NCBI GenBank assembly: GCA_030426385.1
Contig: JAUHYI010000011.1
Span: 1 to 64,000 of the forward strand
Origin: Phycisphaerae bacterium
GTDB lineage: Bacteria; Planctomycetota; Phycisphaerae; Phycisphaerales; Phycisphaeraceae
Length of the DNA: 64,000 nt
Reading direction: 5' to 3'
Below the pieces are notes generated by a model. The model searched no databases. It saw only the letters and a list, made by a program, of their open reading frames with translations, and had not been told where the DNA came from. Shown here in pieces: positions 25,267 to 36,000 of the stretch; position 1 is the first letter of the stretch, and each line of letters opens with the position of its first letter. A program made the position numbers and the translations under genes.

Positions 25267-26010
25267 GTGAGGACATCATTGAACATGCCATGCAAGCATA
25301 CCTACCATATCGGTCGAGCGTCACGCCAAGGTTTCACACTGATCGAATTACTCGTGGTCATTTCCATCGTGGCGATGATGATTGCGATTCTGTTGCCCGC
25401 ATTGTCCAAGGCCAAGGAGGTGGCGCGGTCGGCCCAGTGCTTGAGCAATCTTCGGCAGCAGGGGATTTTCAATCAGGTGTATCTGTCGGATAACAACGAA
25501 TGGTTTGCTGCGATACCGGGAGCGTTCGATGGAGGGGTAGAGGGCGTGATTATTTGGTTCTCTCCATACGTGCAAGGTTCGGGTGGTGATGCTTATGCCA
25601 CGTTGCAATGTCCGACCATGTATGAACATGGTGAGGCCGCCAGCTATATCCCGCCGGTCGCTTCGGATATCACGAATTATAAAGGCTACACCGTTTTTCC
25701 ACTCGTCATGCCAGGCACGCCTGCGGTATGGGATATCGGCTACGGGCGTAATGCCAATATCACAGCCGGTCGCTTGAATGCGAAGACGTGGCTTGTTCCA
25801 TCGAAAACCGGACTGATCGCGGAAGTCTCACTGCTTTATTGGCGTAACAGCTACCCGTTGACAGGGGTCCCGGCTGACTTGCGACAGTCGTGGGCTAACC
25901 GTCATGCACTCGATTCCGCCAACGTGGTGTTCATGGATGGCCACGCCGCCGCCACCGGTACGCCGTTTCCCCATGCCTACGATTCCGACTTCATCCTTGA
26001 TCCCGAATGA
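25267..26010 (+). CDS. Type II/IV-like pseudopilin with C-terminal DG motif (DUF1559-like)
   Basis: A 247-residue protein, GTG at 25267 (an ATG at 25285 is also possible). The prepilin cleavage motif [19 protein letters not shown] leads a single hydrophobic helix, then [18 protein letters not shown] and a large beta-rich globular part. It ends with [15 protein letters not shown], the H-X9-DG-type box of planctomycete DUF1559 relatives. It should be cut by a prepilin peptidase and placed in the membrane, perhaps in a secretion pseudopilus. No assembly ATPase or secretin is near. It pairs with the PEP-CTERM gene upstream. Confidence 0.88.
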   Translation: MRTSLNMPCKHTYHIGRASRQGFTLIELLVVISIVAMMIAILLPALSKAKEVARSAQCLSNLRQQGIFNQVYLSDNNEWFAAIPGAFDGGVEGVIIWFSPYVQGSGGDAYATLQCPTMYEHGEAASYIPPVASDITNYKGYTVFPLVMPGTPAVWDIGYGRNANITAGRLNAKTWLVPSKTGLIAEVSLLYWRNSYPLTGVPADLRQSWANRHALDSANVVFMDGHAAATGTPFPHAYDSDFILDPE

Positions 26011-26237
26011 GCGGATCTGTTTGGCATGGCATGCTACGCCATACCACCTGACTCTGTCAGTCGCACCCACCGAATTGTTTTTAAACCACTGCCGTTGATT
26101 CGGCTCATCACACGCACAATATATCGTTGACTGATTGCTCGTGGATCACTGTGTTTGAATGACGCGAAGATTTGCGTCTTAGTCACAGTGATGCTGGCGG
26201 GTGGCGGTTAACCATGCCGCAGACTAGAGGACAAAAC

Positions 26238-29200
26238 ATGATTTGTATGAGAAGTTTAACGCGAGTTTGTTCTACGGTCGCGGTCGATCCTTATCGTCAA
26301 TACATGCGTGGTCGCTTGGCGATGCTCGTGGCGCTTCTGTTTTATCTGATGGCGGTCGTCGCGCCATCTGAAGGCAAAACATTATTTCAAGCGCAATATG
26401 ATCAGTCGCACGTTGATGCTGATTATGCAGTTGGTGATACAACTGCGGCACCGATTGCCTATCGTGAGAATCATGGCGAATGCAGCATGTGCAAGCAGAC
26501 GCATGACGGGTATCAATTGCCGCGCACGATTCGCACGGGACGATTTGGCGGTGCGTTGGATTTAACCAATGTTAATCACAACATCACCTATGTTGATAGC
26601 AAAAATTTCAATCCGATCAAGGGTACTGCCGAACTTTGGTTTGTGATCGATGATGATCCCGAGGGCTCGTATCACCCGCTGTTTGGCTGGTTCAGTCCGC
26701 CGATATTGCCGGACAAACTGGAACGCGACCGTGCTCTGTATGTGCATATCAAGGGCAATCAGATAACACTGACGATGTTTACGCCGCACCAGTCGTCGAA
26801 GGTTGTCGTGGTTGATGGCTTGGAGGAAACGGGTAAGTGGCATCACCTGGAAATCAACTGGGACTGCACCGATGGCGATGGGCAATCGCGATACAACGTG
26901 TATCTGGATGGCCAGATCGCGATTCGCATCAGCGATGGCGAAGCGTTAGTTGACGATGCTGATACTGCAATCAGGGAAGATGCGAACAAGGAAAACCCCG
27001 GGAGTGTTGAGGGGAGAGTGGGAAAAGTGGCGAGGGTGGGGCAGGTGGGGAGGGTGCATTTGGGGATATGGGATTCGGGATGGGGTCATTTTCTGCGCGG
27101 GCGGATTGATGAATTTCGGATCACCGATCAGATTGAGCATGAGGATGATTTTGCGCCGCCCAAACGTGCATACGCCATGCCTGGCACATCGGCTGGCATC
27201 GCGATGACGTATCTGCAGGCGCGTTCTGATTTGCAGTTACTCAAAGATCGGCTCGCCGTTTTTGATCAGACTCACAAATTGTTACAGGGACAAGTTGAGA
27301 TCCGTGCCGATCTGATGCAGGTTAAAGCCGACAGTGCGCGTGTACTCGAACAGATGGAGCCATCGATCAAGGCGGTCATTGCGCTGTTTCGTCGACAAGC
27401 CCAAGATGCAGGAATGACGGAAGAAAACTGGTTAGCCGATTTCGCATCGCAGACGAAGCATGACGAGGGAGATCGTTCAAGCCATGCGGATATTCAATCG
27501 ACGTTGGATGAATCCGCCGATGCTGTGCGATCGGCACGCTATGCGATGGTCAACGCATTGGGCAAGTTGTACACGCTCATTCCCGACATCTATAACCAAA
27601 CGATCGTGAACCTCGGCTATCTCAGAGACGAGCAAGAAAGTCTGCAGCGCGCGACCCACTACATTAAACACATCGGGGATAAGTCGGATGATCGTTGGAT
27701 TAAGCAGCAGTCAACGCGATCGCAGCAGGTTTCTCGGCAGGCAGAGCAGGCGATAGACAAAGTCAGTGAATCATTGGAAAAAGTTTGCCGTGATTTTTAT
27801 GCATTGTTTAAAGGCTCTGCCATTAACCAGGCCGAACCGATCCCGGCGTTGTCTGGGTTTGCCAAAAATCCGAACAAACGGAAACAAATCGAAGCGATGA
27901 TCGAGCGTCTCAGTGCCGATGGTTTGGTTGTGGCCGACGCGCGAAAAGCCATTGCTGACACATTTAATGATTGGCAGGCTGACCCGGTTTTGCAAAAACA
28001 GTTTCCTGATTATCGCGTGGTGGTGCCCGCTCCATTGCCGCCGGTCTCCGTGGCGCCTGACGGTGCATTGAAGCGCGTGATATTCGCAGGCCCTGGCTTT
28101 GGTCGTGTGAAAACATTGTTGTCGTTGGGATTCGACACCATGCGGGAAAGCGGGGCACATGTGGAATGGACCGCGGAAGATCAGTTTGACGATACGCCCA
28201 ATTCTCTGGCGGTGAACCAATGGGATGAGCATCAGGTTCCTCTTTCAACCACCGTTTTGCATTACGCCATCGGTGCGGGAATGTATCGACCGCGTTGGTT
28301 CAATGCCGAAGAGGATATGGATTACTATCTGAGGCCCGGCCCGCATAACGTGAACCAGGGTGGGCTTGAGTTCCGCCATCCGTTGGTGCGCGACATGATT
28401 CGGCGTTACCTCGAAGAAGCCGCGCGCATCAATGCTAGTCGGCCTTACACGTTTATCTATAAAGGGCCTTGGGAAGCGCATCCATACACCGGTGCCAGTG
28501 TTCGCGTGCCCGGTGAACGCACCGTGGCATTTAAGGAACTTGGATACAGCAACTATGCGGTCAAGGCATTCAGGAACTACCTGCAAAACAAGTATGAAAG
28601 CATCGCAAATTTGAATCAGATCTGGCGTACATCGTATGCGAGTTTTGAGGCGATCGAGCCACCCGAAGCTCACATCCGTGCGTTTATCGTCCGTAAAAAT
28701 CAACGCGGGCAAGAGGTGCATATTCCGTTCTTTCCCAGCAAGCGCGTGCGTGCCACGCCGTTAACGTATGAGTTTGAACGCTGTCGCAAGGACCTGTATG
28801 TCGATTATCTGTCGGACAGTTACCAAGCTATCCGACGGGGCGATCCTCAACATCCGTTGGCGTCATCAACGTCCGGCGGGATCATGGATGAGATTCTAGT
28901 CAATGGACTCGATGACCTGCTGATGCTTGAGAATGGGGTGGACATGTGGGGCAAACATCCGTCGGGTGGCATTGGTTGGTCGGATTCACCCTACATGTGG
29001 GGACTCAATCGTTATTTCAAAAAAACCCTGGTCAGTCTGGAGTATTACGGTTGGGGACAGGAAGAAATCGGCAACGATTTCTGGCCCTCATTCCAACTGG
29101 CTAGCGATACCAGTAGTGAACTGATTTACAATGCCAGCCGACGTGACATTTGGCATGAGTTGAGTTGGGATCGCCGCATGCTCGTGTTTTACTGGACACA

Positions 29201-30287
29201 AAAGCTGGTGGAAATGCAGCAGGGTGTCAGTAAATTCAAGTCGCCATTAGTCCGGTCGTTCGCGACGATGATTCCAGTGGTTAAACGTCGCACCGAACAG
29301 ATCAACGAACAACTGTTCGATGTGCCGGTGATGAAGCCGCGGATCGGCGTGTTGCATTCGGGGCCGTCAAACATCAACGCATTTCCAACGAACAACACGC
29401 AACGCGCAGCCGACGACATTTTTAATCGCCTGATTGCCAAACAATATCATTTTGGAATCGTGCCGGAAAAATTTATTGTTGAAGGTCGCGACACACTGGA
29501 CAATTACGATGTAATCATCTTGCCCTATGTGCAGTATTCGGCTGATGGATTTGATGACATGCTCAAATCATGGGTGCATAACGGCGGGACGCTGATTGCG
29601 GCAGGCCCATTTGGTTTGTACGACCAGTATGGTTTCGATATTGAACACGGACTGCGAAGCGAAGCGTTGCCTGATTATGAAATATCGTATCCAACGCCGG
29701 GTGATTACGATGTCTCATCGCGATGGGAAGCAACACGTAAGGGACGCCGGGTTAAAAAAGATTACATAAAGACGACCTATGGCCGAGGCACCATTCTGTT
29801 CACGCTCGATGGTCGGGCTCTGCGCAATACAGGGGCGCTGGCGACATCGGCCTACGTGGGCATTGAAATCGGCGGCGACAATGTGCAAGGTAAAACGGCA
29901 TCGACCCGGCGTCGTGAAACGTCTCAGTCAGATGGCATTCGTCCATTGGCATTGCCGTCAGACGACCAATTGTCCGAACCCGTCAAGGCTTTTTATGACG
30001 TGCTCTCACAAGCCACGCAGCGCAAGGCGTGGGTTAATCATGGCAATGTAGAAATGGTGATACGCCAGGAAAAACCTGGCGAGGCACTGTTTGTGTCGCT
30101 GCTCAATTGGAATTATCGCGAGCCGTTGAAGACGCAGGTTATGGTGCAGGGCGAATACGACCATGTGGTGGATTTATCCATGCCGGGTGGGTTTCCCGTG
30201 CCAGTGACAATCGAAAAAGGGATGACGATTATCCCTGTGGTGTTGGGGCCGGGTGAGGGACTGATGTTGAAATTGCAATCCCAATAA
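26238..30287 (+). CDS. Giant secreted LamG + GH42-like glycoside hydrolase
   Basis: 1349 residues; the start is set at ATG 26238 because AGAGGA lies six bases upstream. A late signal segment (about 25-47: LAMLVALLFYLMAVVAPSEG) precedes a LamG/concanavalin domain (about 50-290, ending GRIDEFRITDQ). A coiled-coil linker follows (about 310-560). A GH42-like barrel spans about 600-1000 (FRHPLVRDMIRRYLEEAARI; YESIANLNQIWRTSYASF; LMLENGVDMWGKHPS). A glutamine-amidotransferase-like domain (about 1030-1160: DVIILPYVQYSADGFDDML...GGTLIAAGPFG) and a beta end follow, as in beta-galactosidases. A Gly/Val/Arg-rich insert in LamG (about 255-275) is coded by a G-rich repeat. Likely an exported galactosidase-type enzyme. 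Confidence 0.75.
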   Translation: MICMRSLTRVCSTVAVDPYRQYMRGRLAMLVALLFYLMAVVAPSEGKTLFQAQYDQSHVDADYAVGDTTAAPIAYRENHGECSMCKQTHDGYQLPRTIRTGRFGGALDLTNVNHNITYVDSKNFNPIKGTAELWFVIDDDPEGSYHPLFGWFSPPILPDKLERDRALYVHIKGNQITLTMFTPHQSSKVVVVDGLEETGKWHHLEINWDCTDGDGQSRYNVYLDGQIAIRISDGEALVDDADTAIREDANKENPGSVEGRVGKVARVGQVGRVHLGIWDSGWGHFLRGRIDEFRITDQIEHEDDFAPPKRAYAMPGTSAGIAMTYLQARSDLQLLKDRLAVFDQTHKLLQGQVEIRADLMQVKADSARVLEQMEPSIKAVIALFRRQAQDAGMTEENWLADFASQTKHDEGDRSSHADIQSTLDESADAVRSARYAMVNALGKLYTLIPDIYNQTIVNLGYLRDEQESLQRATHYIKHIGDKSDDRWIKQQSTRSQQVSRQAEQAIDKVSESLEKVCRDFYALFKGSAINQAEPIPALSGFAKNPNKRKQIEAMIERLSADGLVVADARKAIADTFNDWQADPVLQKQFPDYRVVVPAPLPPVSVAPDGALKRVIFAGPGFGRVKTLLSLGFDTMRESGAHVEWTAEDQFDDTPNSLAVNQWDEHQVPLSTTVLHYAIGAGMYRPRWFNAEEDMDYYLRPGPHNVNQGGLEFRHPLVRDMIRRYLEEAARINASRPYTFIYKGPWEAHPYTGASVRVPGERTVAFKELGYSNYAVKAFRNYLQNKYESIANLNQIWRTSYASFEAIEPPEAHIRAFIVRKNQRGQEVHIPFFPSKRVRATPLTYEFERCRKDLYVDYLSDSYQAIRRGDPQHPLASSTSGGIMDEILVNGLDDLLMLENGVDMWGKHPSGGIGWSDSPYMWGLNRYFKKTLVSLEYYGWGQEEIGNDFWPSFQLASDTSSELIYNASRRDIWHELSWDRRMLVFYWTQKLVEMQQGVSKFKSPLVRSFATMIPVVKRRTEQINEQLFDVPVMKPRIGVLHSGPSNINAFPTNNTQRAADDIFNRLIAKQYHFGIVPEKFIVEGRDTLDNYDVIILPYVQYSADGFDDMLKSWVHNGGTLIAAGPFGLYDQYGFDIEHGLRSEALPDYEISYPTPGDYDVSSRWEATRKGRRVKKDYIKTTYGRGTILFTLDGRALRNTGALATSAYVGIEIGGDNVQGKTASTRRRETSQSDGIRPLALPSDDQLSEPVKAFYDVLSQATQRKAWVNHGNVEMVIRQEKPGEALFVSLLNWNYREPLKTQVMVQGEYDHVVDLSMPGGFPVPVTIEKGMTIIPVVLGPGEGLMLKLQSQ

Positions 30288-30359
30288 TTTTTGAGACCAA
30301 GCAGACGTGCTACAGGATGGCACAGACGTTTTATTTGACACGCAAATGGAAATGATGAC

Positions 30360-31220
30360 ATGATGCCAGAATTAATTGTACCGAAGATGTTTCATGCGGC
30401 ACTGGATGACACCATCGAAGTGCTTGAGGAAATTCACGAAAAGCGTGATCGCATTGACTCAATATTTGAGGTCGAAGTGATGCGGATGTTGCAAGACTAT
30501 CATCGTCGTTATGGCGCGGTGTTTACCTTGTACCTGTTTTATGAAATGGGTGATTTCAATTTGTCGATGATGACCGATCGGTTTCGCGAGGAATGGATTG
30601 CCAACAGCGATTGGTTGCGATTGAGTTTTCATTCACGCACCCGGGTGCCAGCGATTACGGATTTCTATCGGTATACCGAGCGTGATTATGATACAGCCAA
30701 GGCAGATTTTGAATTGATTAAAGGTGAAATTCTGCGTTTTGCGGGCGAGCCGGTTTGGGATAATTATCCCCGGACACATTTCTGGTCAGGTAATCAGGAG
30801 ACCTTGCGAGCGTGGCAAGATTGCGGGATTTCCGGGACATTTTTCAGCTATCCCGGGTATTCCGCGTATGATTTATCACAGGAATATCTGGAAAAATTGT
30901 GGGGCAAGGATTATTGGATTGACCCGGACCTGTCTCTATTGCTTATTACGACGAATGTGAAGTTGCCATGTTTAAGTGTGGCTGATGTGGCTGAGCGTTT
31001 ACAGGCATTGCATCAGCGCGACGCGCGTATTCTGGAAATTTTTGCAGACGACTACAATCTGGTAGAGCTTGCCGAGCATATGGAATCCGCGCTGGCGTTT
31101 GCGGTGGAGCATGATTATCAAGGCATGTTTTATGACCAGGCATTTGGAGAGGTCGATGGTGTTCGTTCAGTGTCTGATGCGCAGGATGTTGGTGGAGCTG
31201 GTGCCGTGACTTCGTCGTGA
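30360..31220 (+). CDS. Polysaccharide deacetylase-like protein
   Basis: A 286-residue protein without a signal peptide. It resembles the NodB-like (CE4) barrel: an early acidic motif (FHAALDDTIEVL, about 10-21), FTLYLFYEMGDF, LRLSFHSRT (His near the second metal site) and NYPRTHFWSGNQETLRAW, followed by a strand ending GTFF. The canonical HxxxH motif is not fully clear, so activity is uncertain. It may deacylate sugars or act as a hydrolase of unknown type. It lies between the giant GH42-like gene and a propeller hydrolase, all co-directional. Confidence 0.55.
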   Translation: MMPELIVPKMFHAALDDTIEVLEEIHEKRDRIDSIFEVEVMRMLQDYHRRYGAVFTLYLFYEMGDFNLSMMTDRFREEWIANSDWLRLSFHSRTRVPAITDFYRYTERDYDTAKADFELIKGEILRFAGEPVWDNYPRTHFWSGNQETLRAWQDCGISGTFFSYPGYSAYDLSQEYLEKLWGKDYWIDPDLSLLLITTNVKLPCLSVADVAERLQALHQRDARILEIFADDYNLVELAEHMESALAFAVEHDYQGMFYDQAFGEVDGVRSVSDAQDVGGAGAVTSS

Positions 31221-31358
31221 CGTTGGTGATGGTTGTGATGATCTTGATCGTCATGCATGACGTGTGTGTTTCGTGTTTGTTGAAGCATCACGATTGAAAG
31301 CACACCATTAAATCAGCGGGCGTATCATCGCGCCGATTTATATTGATGGACCCTATCT

Positions 31359-32990
31359 ATGAACCCGAATGTGTATCGACAGAAAAATTTGTTCATCGAT
31401 GACTCGTTGGTGATCGAATCACGTGGTCTCAAGCGCACCACGAACCAGGCGATCAAGCATCCCGAGCCGATCCTGGTGCCAGACGCACCGTGGGATAGTA
31501 AAGACGTTTTTCATAACGGGCGCAACGTGTTGTACGACGCACGGGATCGAAAATTCCGCATGTGGTACACAGTGTCGGAAAAAATGAAAGGCTGGGGTGC
31601 CAGTGACAATAAAACCGCCTATGCGGTTAGTGATGATGGCATTCGCTGGGAACGCCCGGTGTTGAACATGATTGAGCATCATGGCAGTAAAGCGAACAAT
31701 TACATGTTGCCTGCCGATCTGGAAACGTTTTCCGCATCCATTCTGATTGATCCCAGTGATTGTGACAGCCGTCGTTACAAAATGATTTTTGCTAGCGGGA
31801 GCCATTATGGTTCCGGACGTGTCACGGATTGGGCCAAGCAACATATTCCCCTGAACATAGCCTGTTCAGACGATGGAATTCACTGGCATCGACCCAGGTA
31901 CGTTAATCCGGTTTTACGCGGTGTGAGCGATGCGGTGTTCATGTGTTTTTATGACGTGCATCGACGCAAGTACCAGTTGTATACGAGGCGCACGCCGAAT
32001 CTGCCGCGTGATGTGTCGTTGTATGAAAGTTTTGACCTTGTGAATTGGGAGGATTGCGGTCGCGTGCTGGTGGCTGGCGATGAAATGGATCCGTCAACGC
32101 TATACAACATCCATGGTGTGACTGTGCTTGATTATGAAGGTTACCGATTGGGACTCATCAACACAATGCACCTGCACCCAAAAAGCGAAGAACTCGGCGT
32201 GTTTCAGGAGCCGCCCGCGAACTATCCTGACGCAGACAAGATTGGTGTGATGGATGTGCAGTTGGGCTATTCAATCGACGGTCGCACATGGCACCGAGCG
32301 CATGATCGTTCGCCGGTGATACCGGTGGGGAATGCGGGCGAGGCAGACGAGGGGATGATCCTGTTGCAACAGAACAGTCCGATCGTGGTGGATGGAGATA
32401 CGTACATCTATTACTGCGGATGGCGCAGTGGTCATACCGCGTGGTCACATGCGAACATGCTGGCGGGCATCGATGGCGATGTTTCGCAAACAGTCGCGGG
32501 GATGTTGGCGGTGATGCCGGAGGATCATTGGGTGTCGTTCGACGCGGGTGAACAGGAGGGCGAGTTGTTGGCCGGACCCTGGCGTGAATTGCCGCGAGCC
32601 ATGTGGGTGAATGCTGATGCGCAAGGCGGTGCGATTCGCGTGGAACTGGTCGATGGCTATGACCGGGCGATTCCAGGATTCAGTCGTGAAGACAGTGTTC
32701 CAATCATCGCGAACGGCAAAGACCAGGTGGTGCGATGGAAAGACGATCGCATGCCTGTGGAAGTGCAGGATGCCTATCGTGGTGGTTTTATGGTTCGATT
32801 CATCATGCAACAGGCCAAGCTGTATTCCTGCACATTAGGCCACGACGATGAAGATGGTGAACGCCGTCGTTATGGCGACAACGTGAAATGGAATGAGGGA
32901 TTGTTTCATCGCAACGGGCAGTGGGGAAGTAGCAGCAATACACCTGCCGGTGGCTTGGCGCCGATGGTGCGTGGTTTACCCAACTGGTGA
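31359..32990 (+). CDS. GH43/GH32-like five-bladed propeller protein
   Basis: A 543-residue protein without a signal peptide. It starts MNPNVYRQKNLFIDDSLVIESRGLKRT, a form typical of planctomycete GH32/GH43-clan relatives. Propeller repeats include FRMWYTVSE, AYAVSDDGIRWERP, LNIACSDDGIHWHRP and VQLGYSIDGRTWHRA. A C-terminal beta-sandwich (about 400-540) resembles the second domain of GH32 enzymes. The clan cleaves fructans, arabinans or xylans, but the key acidic residues are not secure by eye. Part of block B; the next gene starts 64 bp later. Confidence 0.65.
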   Translation: MNPNVYRQKNLFIDDSLVIESRGLKRTTNQAIKHPEPILVPDAPWDSKDVFHNGRNVLYDARDRKFRMWYTVSEKMKGWGASDNKTAYAVSDDGIRWERPVLNMIEHHGSKANNYMLPADLETFSASILIDPSDCDSRRYKMIFASGSHYGSGRVTDWAKQHIPLNIACSDDGIHWHRPRYVNPVLRGVSDAVFMCFYDVHRRKYQLYTRRTPNLPRDVSLYESFDLVNWEDCGRVLVAGDEMDPSTLYNIHGVTVLDYEGYRLGLINTMHLHPKSEELGVFQEPPANYPDADKIGVMDVQLGYSIDGRTWHRAHDRSPVIPVGNAGEADEGMILLQQNSPIVVDGDTYIYYCGWRSGHTAWSHANMLAGIDGDVSQTVAGMLAVMPEDHWVSFDAGEQEGELLAGPWRELPRAMWVNADAQGGAIRVELVDGYDRAIPGFSREDSVPIIANGKDQVVRWKDDRMPVEVQDAYRGGFMVRFIMQQAKLYSCTLGHDDEDGERRRYGDNVKWNEGLFHRNGQWGSSSNTPAGGLAPMVRGLPNW

Positions 32991-33054
32991 TGCACTTGTG
33001 ACGGCTTGGCGTTGCTATTGATTGGCCAGGGGAATCCAACGACGAAAGGTTTTT

Positions 33055-36000
33055 ATGATACGGATTTTGTTTTGCAGTTTGATCTGGTTTGCGATGAGCG
33101 GTTTGCTATTGTGGACGTTGCCCGCTGCGCATGCGGATCCCATTGTGTTACCTCGTTTTAATCCATGGCACACGGATCCGGTGTATTCCGAATTGCGTAT
33201 GGATGTGGTGACCGCGCACACGCCTTGGGCCAAACCTTATGCCGGCCGGCCGATGCGTGTGGTGGCGATTGCACCACGTTGGACACAGCGCGACAGTGTG
33301 GAATTGATGCAACGATTCGATTTTAGTATCACACCAATAATGACATTGCGATCGCATACGTGGGGCGATGAGAATGCACCGCATTATGCGTGGATTGCGT
33401 ATGGCACCAAAGCGCTCGTAACCGAGCGGGCGTTGGACGCATTGGCAGATGGGCCGGATGTCATTGTGCTGGGCTGGCTCAACACATCGATTATCCCAGC
33501 GGAGGTTGAGCAGAAAATTTTTGATGCGGTGGCAGGGGGTGCGGGATTGGTGGTGTTCAATCCGAAAGTGTTGTCCGAAAAATTGCAAGCCGTGATTGCA
33601 GAGAGTCGGTTGGTCGAACCTGCCGTTGGGTATAGGTTGGTTGATGGATTTGCATCGCGACAGTTGCCGCCATTGATGACAGAAGCGCGGCCATTGGTTG
33701 GTGAAGGCGTTCGATTGTATGAAACGCCGTCGCTCGGGCGAATTGCCGTGGTTGATTATGGTCGGCCTCTGGTGCCGTATCCCCAGGTGGGTAGCTGGTC
33801 GAGTAGTTACCTGACACCACCCTTGATTGATTCTGATGCGACGCGCGATTTTCATCACGATTATTACACGTCGTTTGCGGGCCGGTGCATCTTGTGGGCA
33901 GGCAAAAATATGCCACAGGTTGCCATGACCGGTTGGACTGAATTGTCCAACGCGTTGGTGGTTGAGAATAATGGAATCACACTGGGACGATTGCAAGTGG
34001 TCGATGCACCAGCGGGCGCTGTTGTCGAGCTGACTATTCGCGATGACGGTGGTGTTGTGGAACAGCGTGTTACTACGCCTGTGGGAACGCATGGGTTTAT
34101 TGATTTGTCGAGCGGGCCGATCAAAAGTGGCGATCATTTTGCTGATGTGATTTTGCGTCGTGCGGACGGTCATGTGCTGGACTGGGGAACGCATGCGTTT
34201 ACCACCAGTACGAGTGTGCAGATCGTTTCAATCGATGTGCCGAATCAGGCAGTGGTTGATCGCCGATCGGTTGCGATTCGTGTGACGAATGCGGGTGAGG
34301 TCGATGGTAAGGAACTGGTTGTCGAAGCGACGGACACGCACGGTCGATTGGTATGGTCGGATACAAGGTCCGCGGCGATGGACGTGTCGTTCGAGATGGA
34401 TTTGTCAGGCGCATTGGCATCACACTGCGAAGTGCGTGTGATGTTGCGAGGTGATGGCCGGGTGCTGGCTGAATCGCGTGCGGATGTTTTGTTACAGGCA
34501 GTGCATCCTCATGTTGATGAATTTGAATTCGGCGGATGGGCAAGTACGAGTCGTGATTTTGTTATGCGTCAAGCCGCTGGGGTGATGGTGGATCATGGGT
34601 TAAGCGGTGGGATTGTTGTTGGTGACATGGATGCGTGGGCGCGGATGAATGTCCACCCTATTGCATACATCACGAGGTACTATCCGAAAAATCCACCCGG
34701 TCGAGGTTTGATGGAGCGCATGCCATGTCTGACTGATCCAGAATTTCTGGCACAGGAAAAAGACAAACTCACCAAAGCGGTTTTGGAAAAAAAGCGTTAT
34801 TCCCCTGCGGGTTACACGCTGGGTGATGATCAAGGCATGATGCTGACTTATCAGGATGCGTGTATTTCCCAAACATGTCTGGCTGCGTTTGGACAATATC
34901 TGGCCAAGCGATATGAAACAATTGCGGCATTGAACGAAGCGTGGGGAACTGGCTACACCGCGTTTGATGAGGTGATGCCGCTGTCGTATGACGATGCGTT
35001 GTCTGATGGGCATTACCCGCGCTGGGCGGATCATCGCATGTACATGGATAAGCTGTTTGTGGATACGCATGAGTGGGCTCGAGATGTTGTGCGGGAGGTG
35101 GATCCCGGCGCGCATGTCGGATTCGAAGGGCCGTTGAAGGATGACAGTTGGTATGGGTATGCATGGAAGGCAATTCTGGAACGGATGGATCTGATGGCGG
35201 TCTATCCGAATCCGTGGAAGTTTGACATTGTTCGTTCATTCAAACCGGCGCACATGAATTTCGGCGCATGGTATGGCGGTTATCCGATGTATCAGAACGA
35301 GTATGACCTGCGATCGTATCCGTGGTTCATGCTTTTTAATGGTTGCAATAACTACCTGTTTTTTCGAATGTACGGCGGTTCGGAAGCGGGCCATCCTGCT
35401 GAGGGGATTGGGCCCGACCTGCGCCCGGCTCGCAGTCTGACAGTGACCACGCAACAAGTACATCGCATTCAACGCGGGATCGATCGATTGGTGTTAGGAG
35501 CGACGTATCAGGATGGCGGGGTTGCGGTGATGCATTCGCGGTCGAGTGTGCATGCAACGACTGTGACGCCGGACATTCCCATGCGTGATTTCAAAACGGA
35601 TCCCGCGTGGTCCGAGTATCTGGCCGAGCCGAACAGTAAATGGGCGCTGAACACCGAAGCGGCGTTGCGGTTGCTCGACGATCTGGGCTTGCCGTTTGTG
35701 ATGGTTGACCGGACGGATGTGGCGGCCGGTGCGTTGGAGAAACGCGGGGTGCGGATGCTGGTGTTGCCGATGGTGTTGTCGCTATCGGATGCGGAGTCGC
35801 GAGCGATTCGTGATTTTGTGAAATCCGGCGGAATTGTAGTGACCGATGTGCGCCCCGGTGTGTTTGATGAGCATATTCAATGGCGATCGACAGGCGCGTT
35901 GGATGATGTGTTGGGTATCAAGCGTAATGACGTGGTCAATGCGCCGCTGGTTGAGCAATGGATCGATGTGGCGCAAGGCGAACAGCGATTGGTTAAACGT

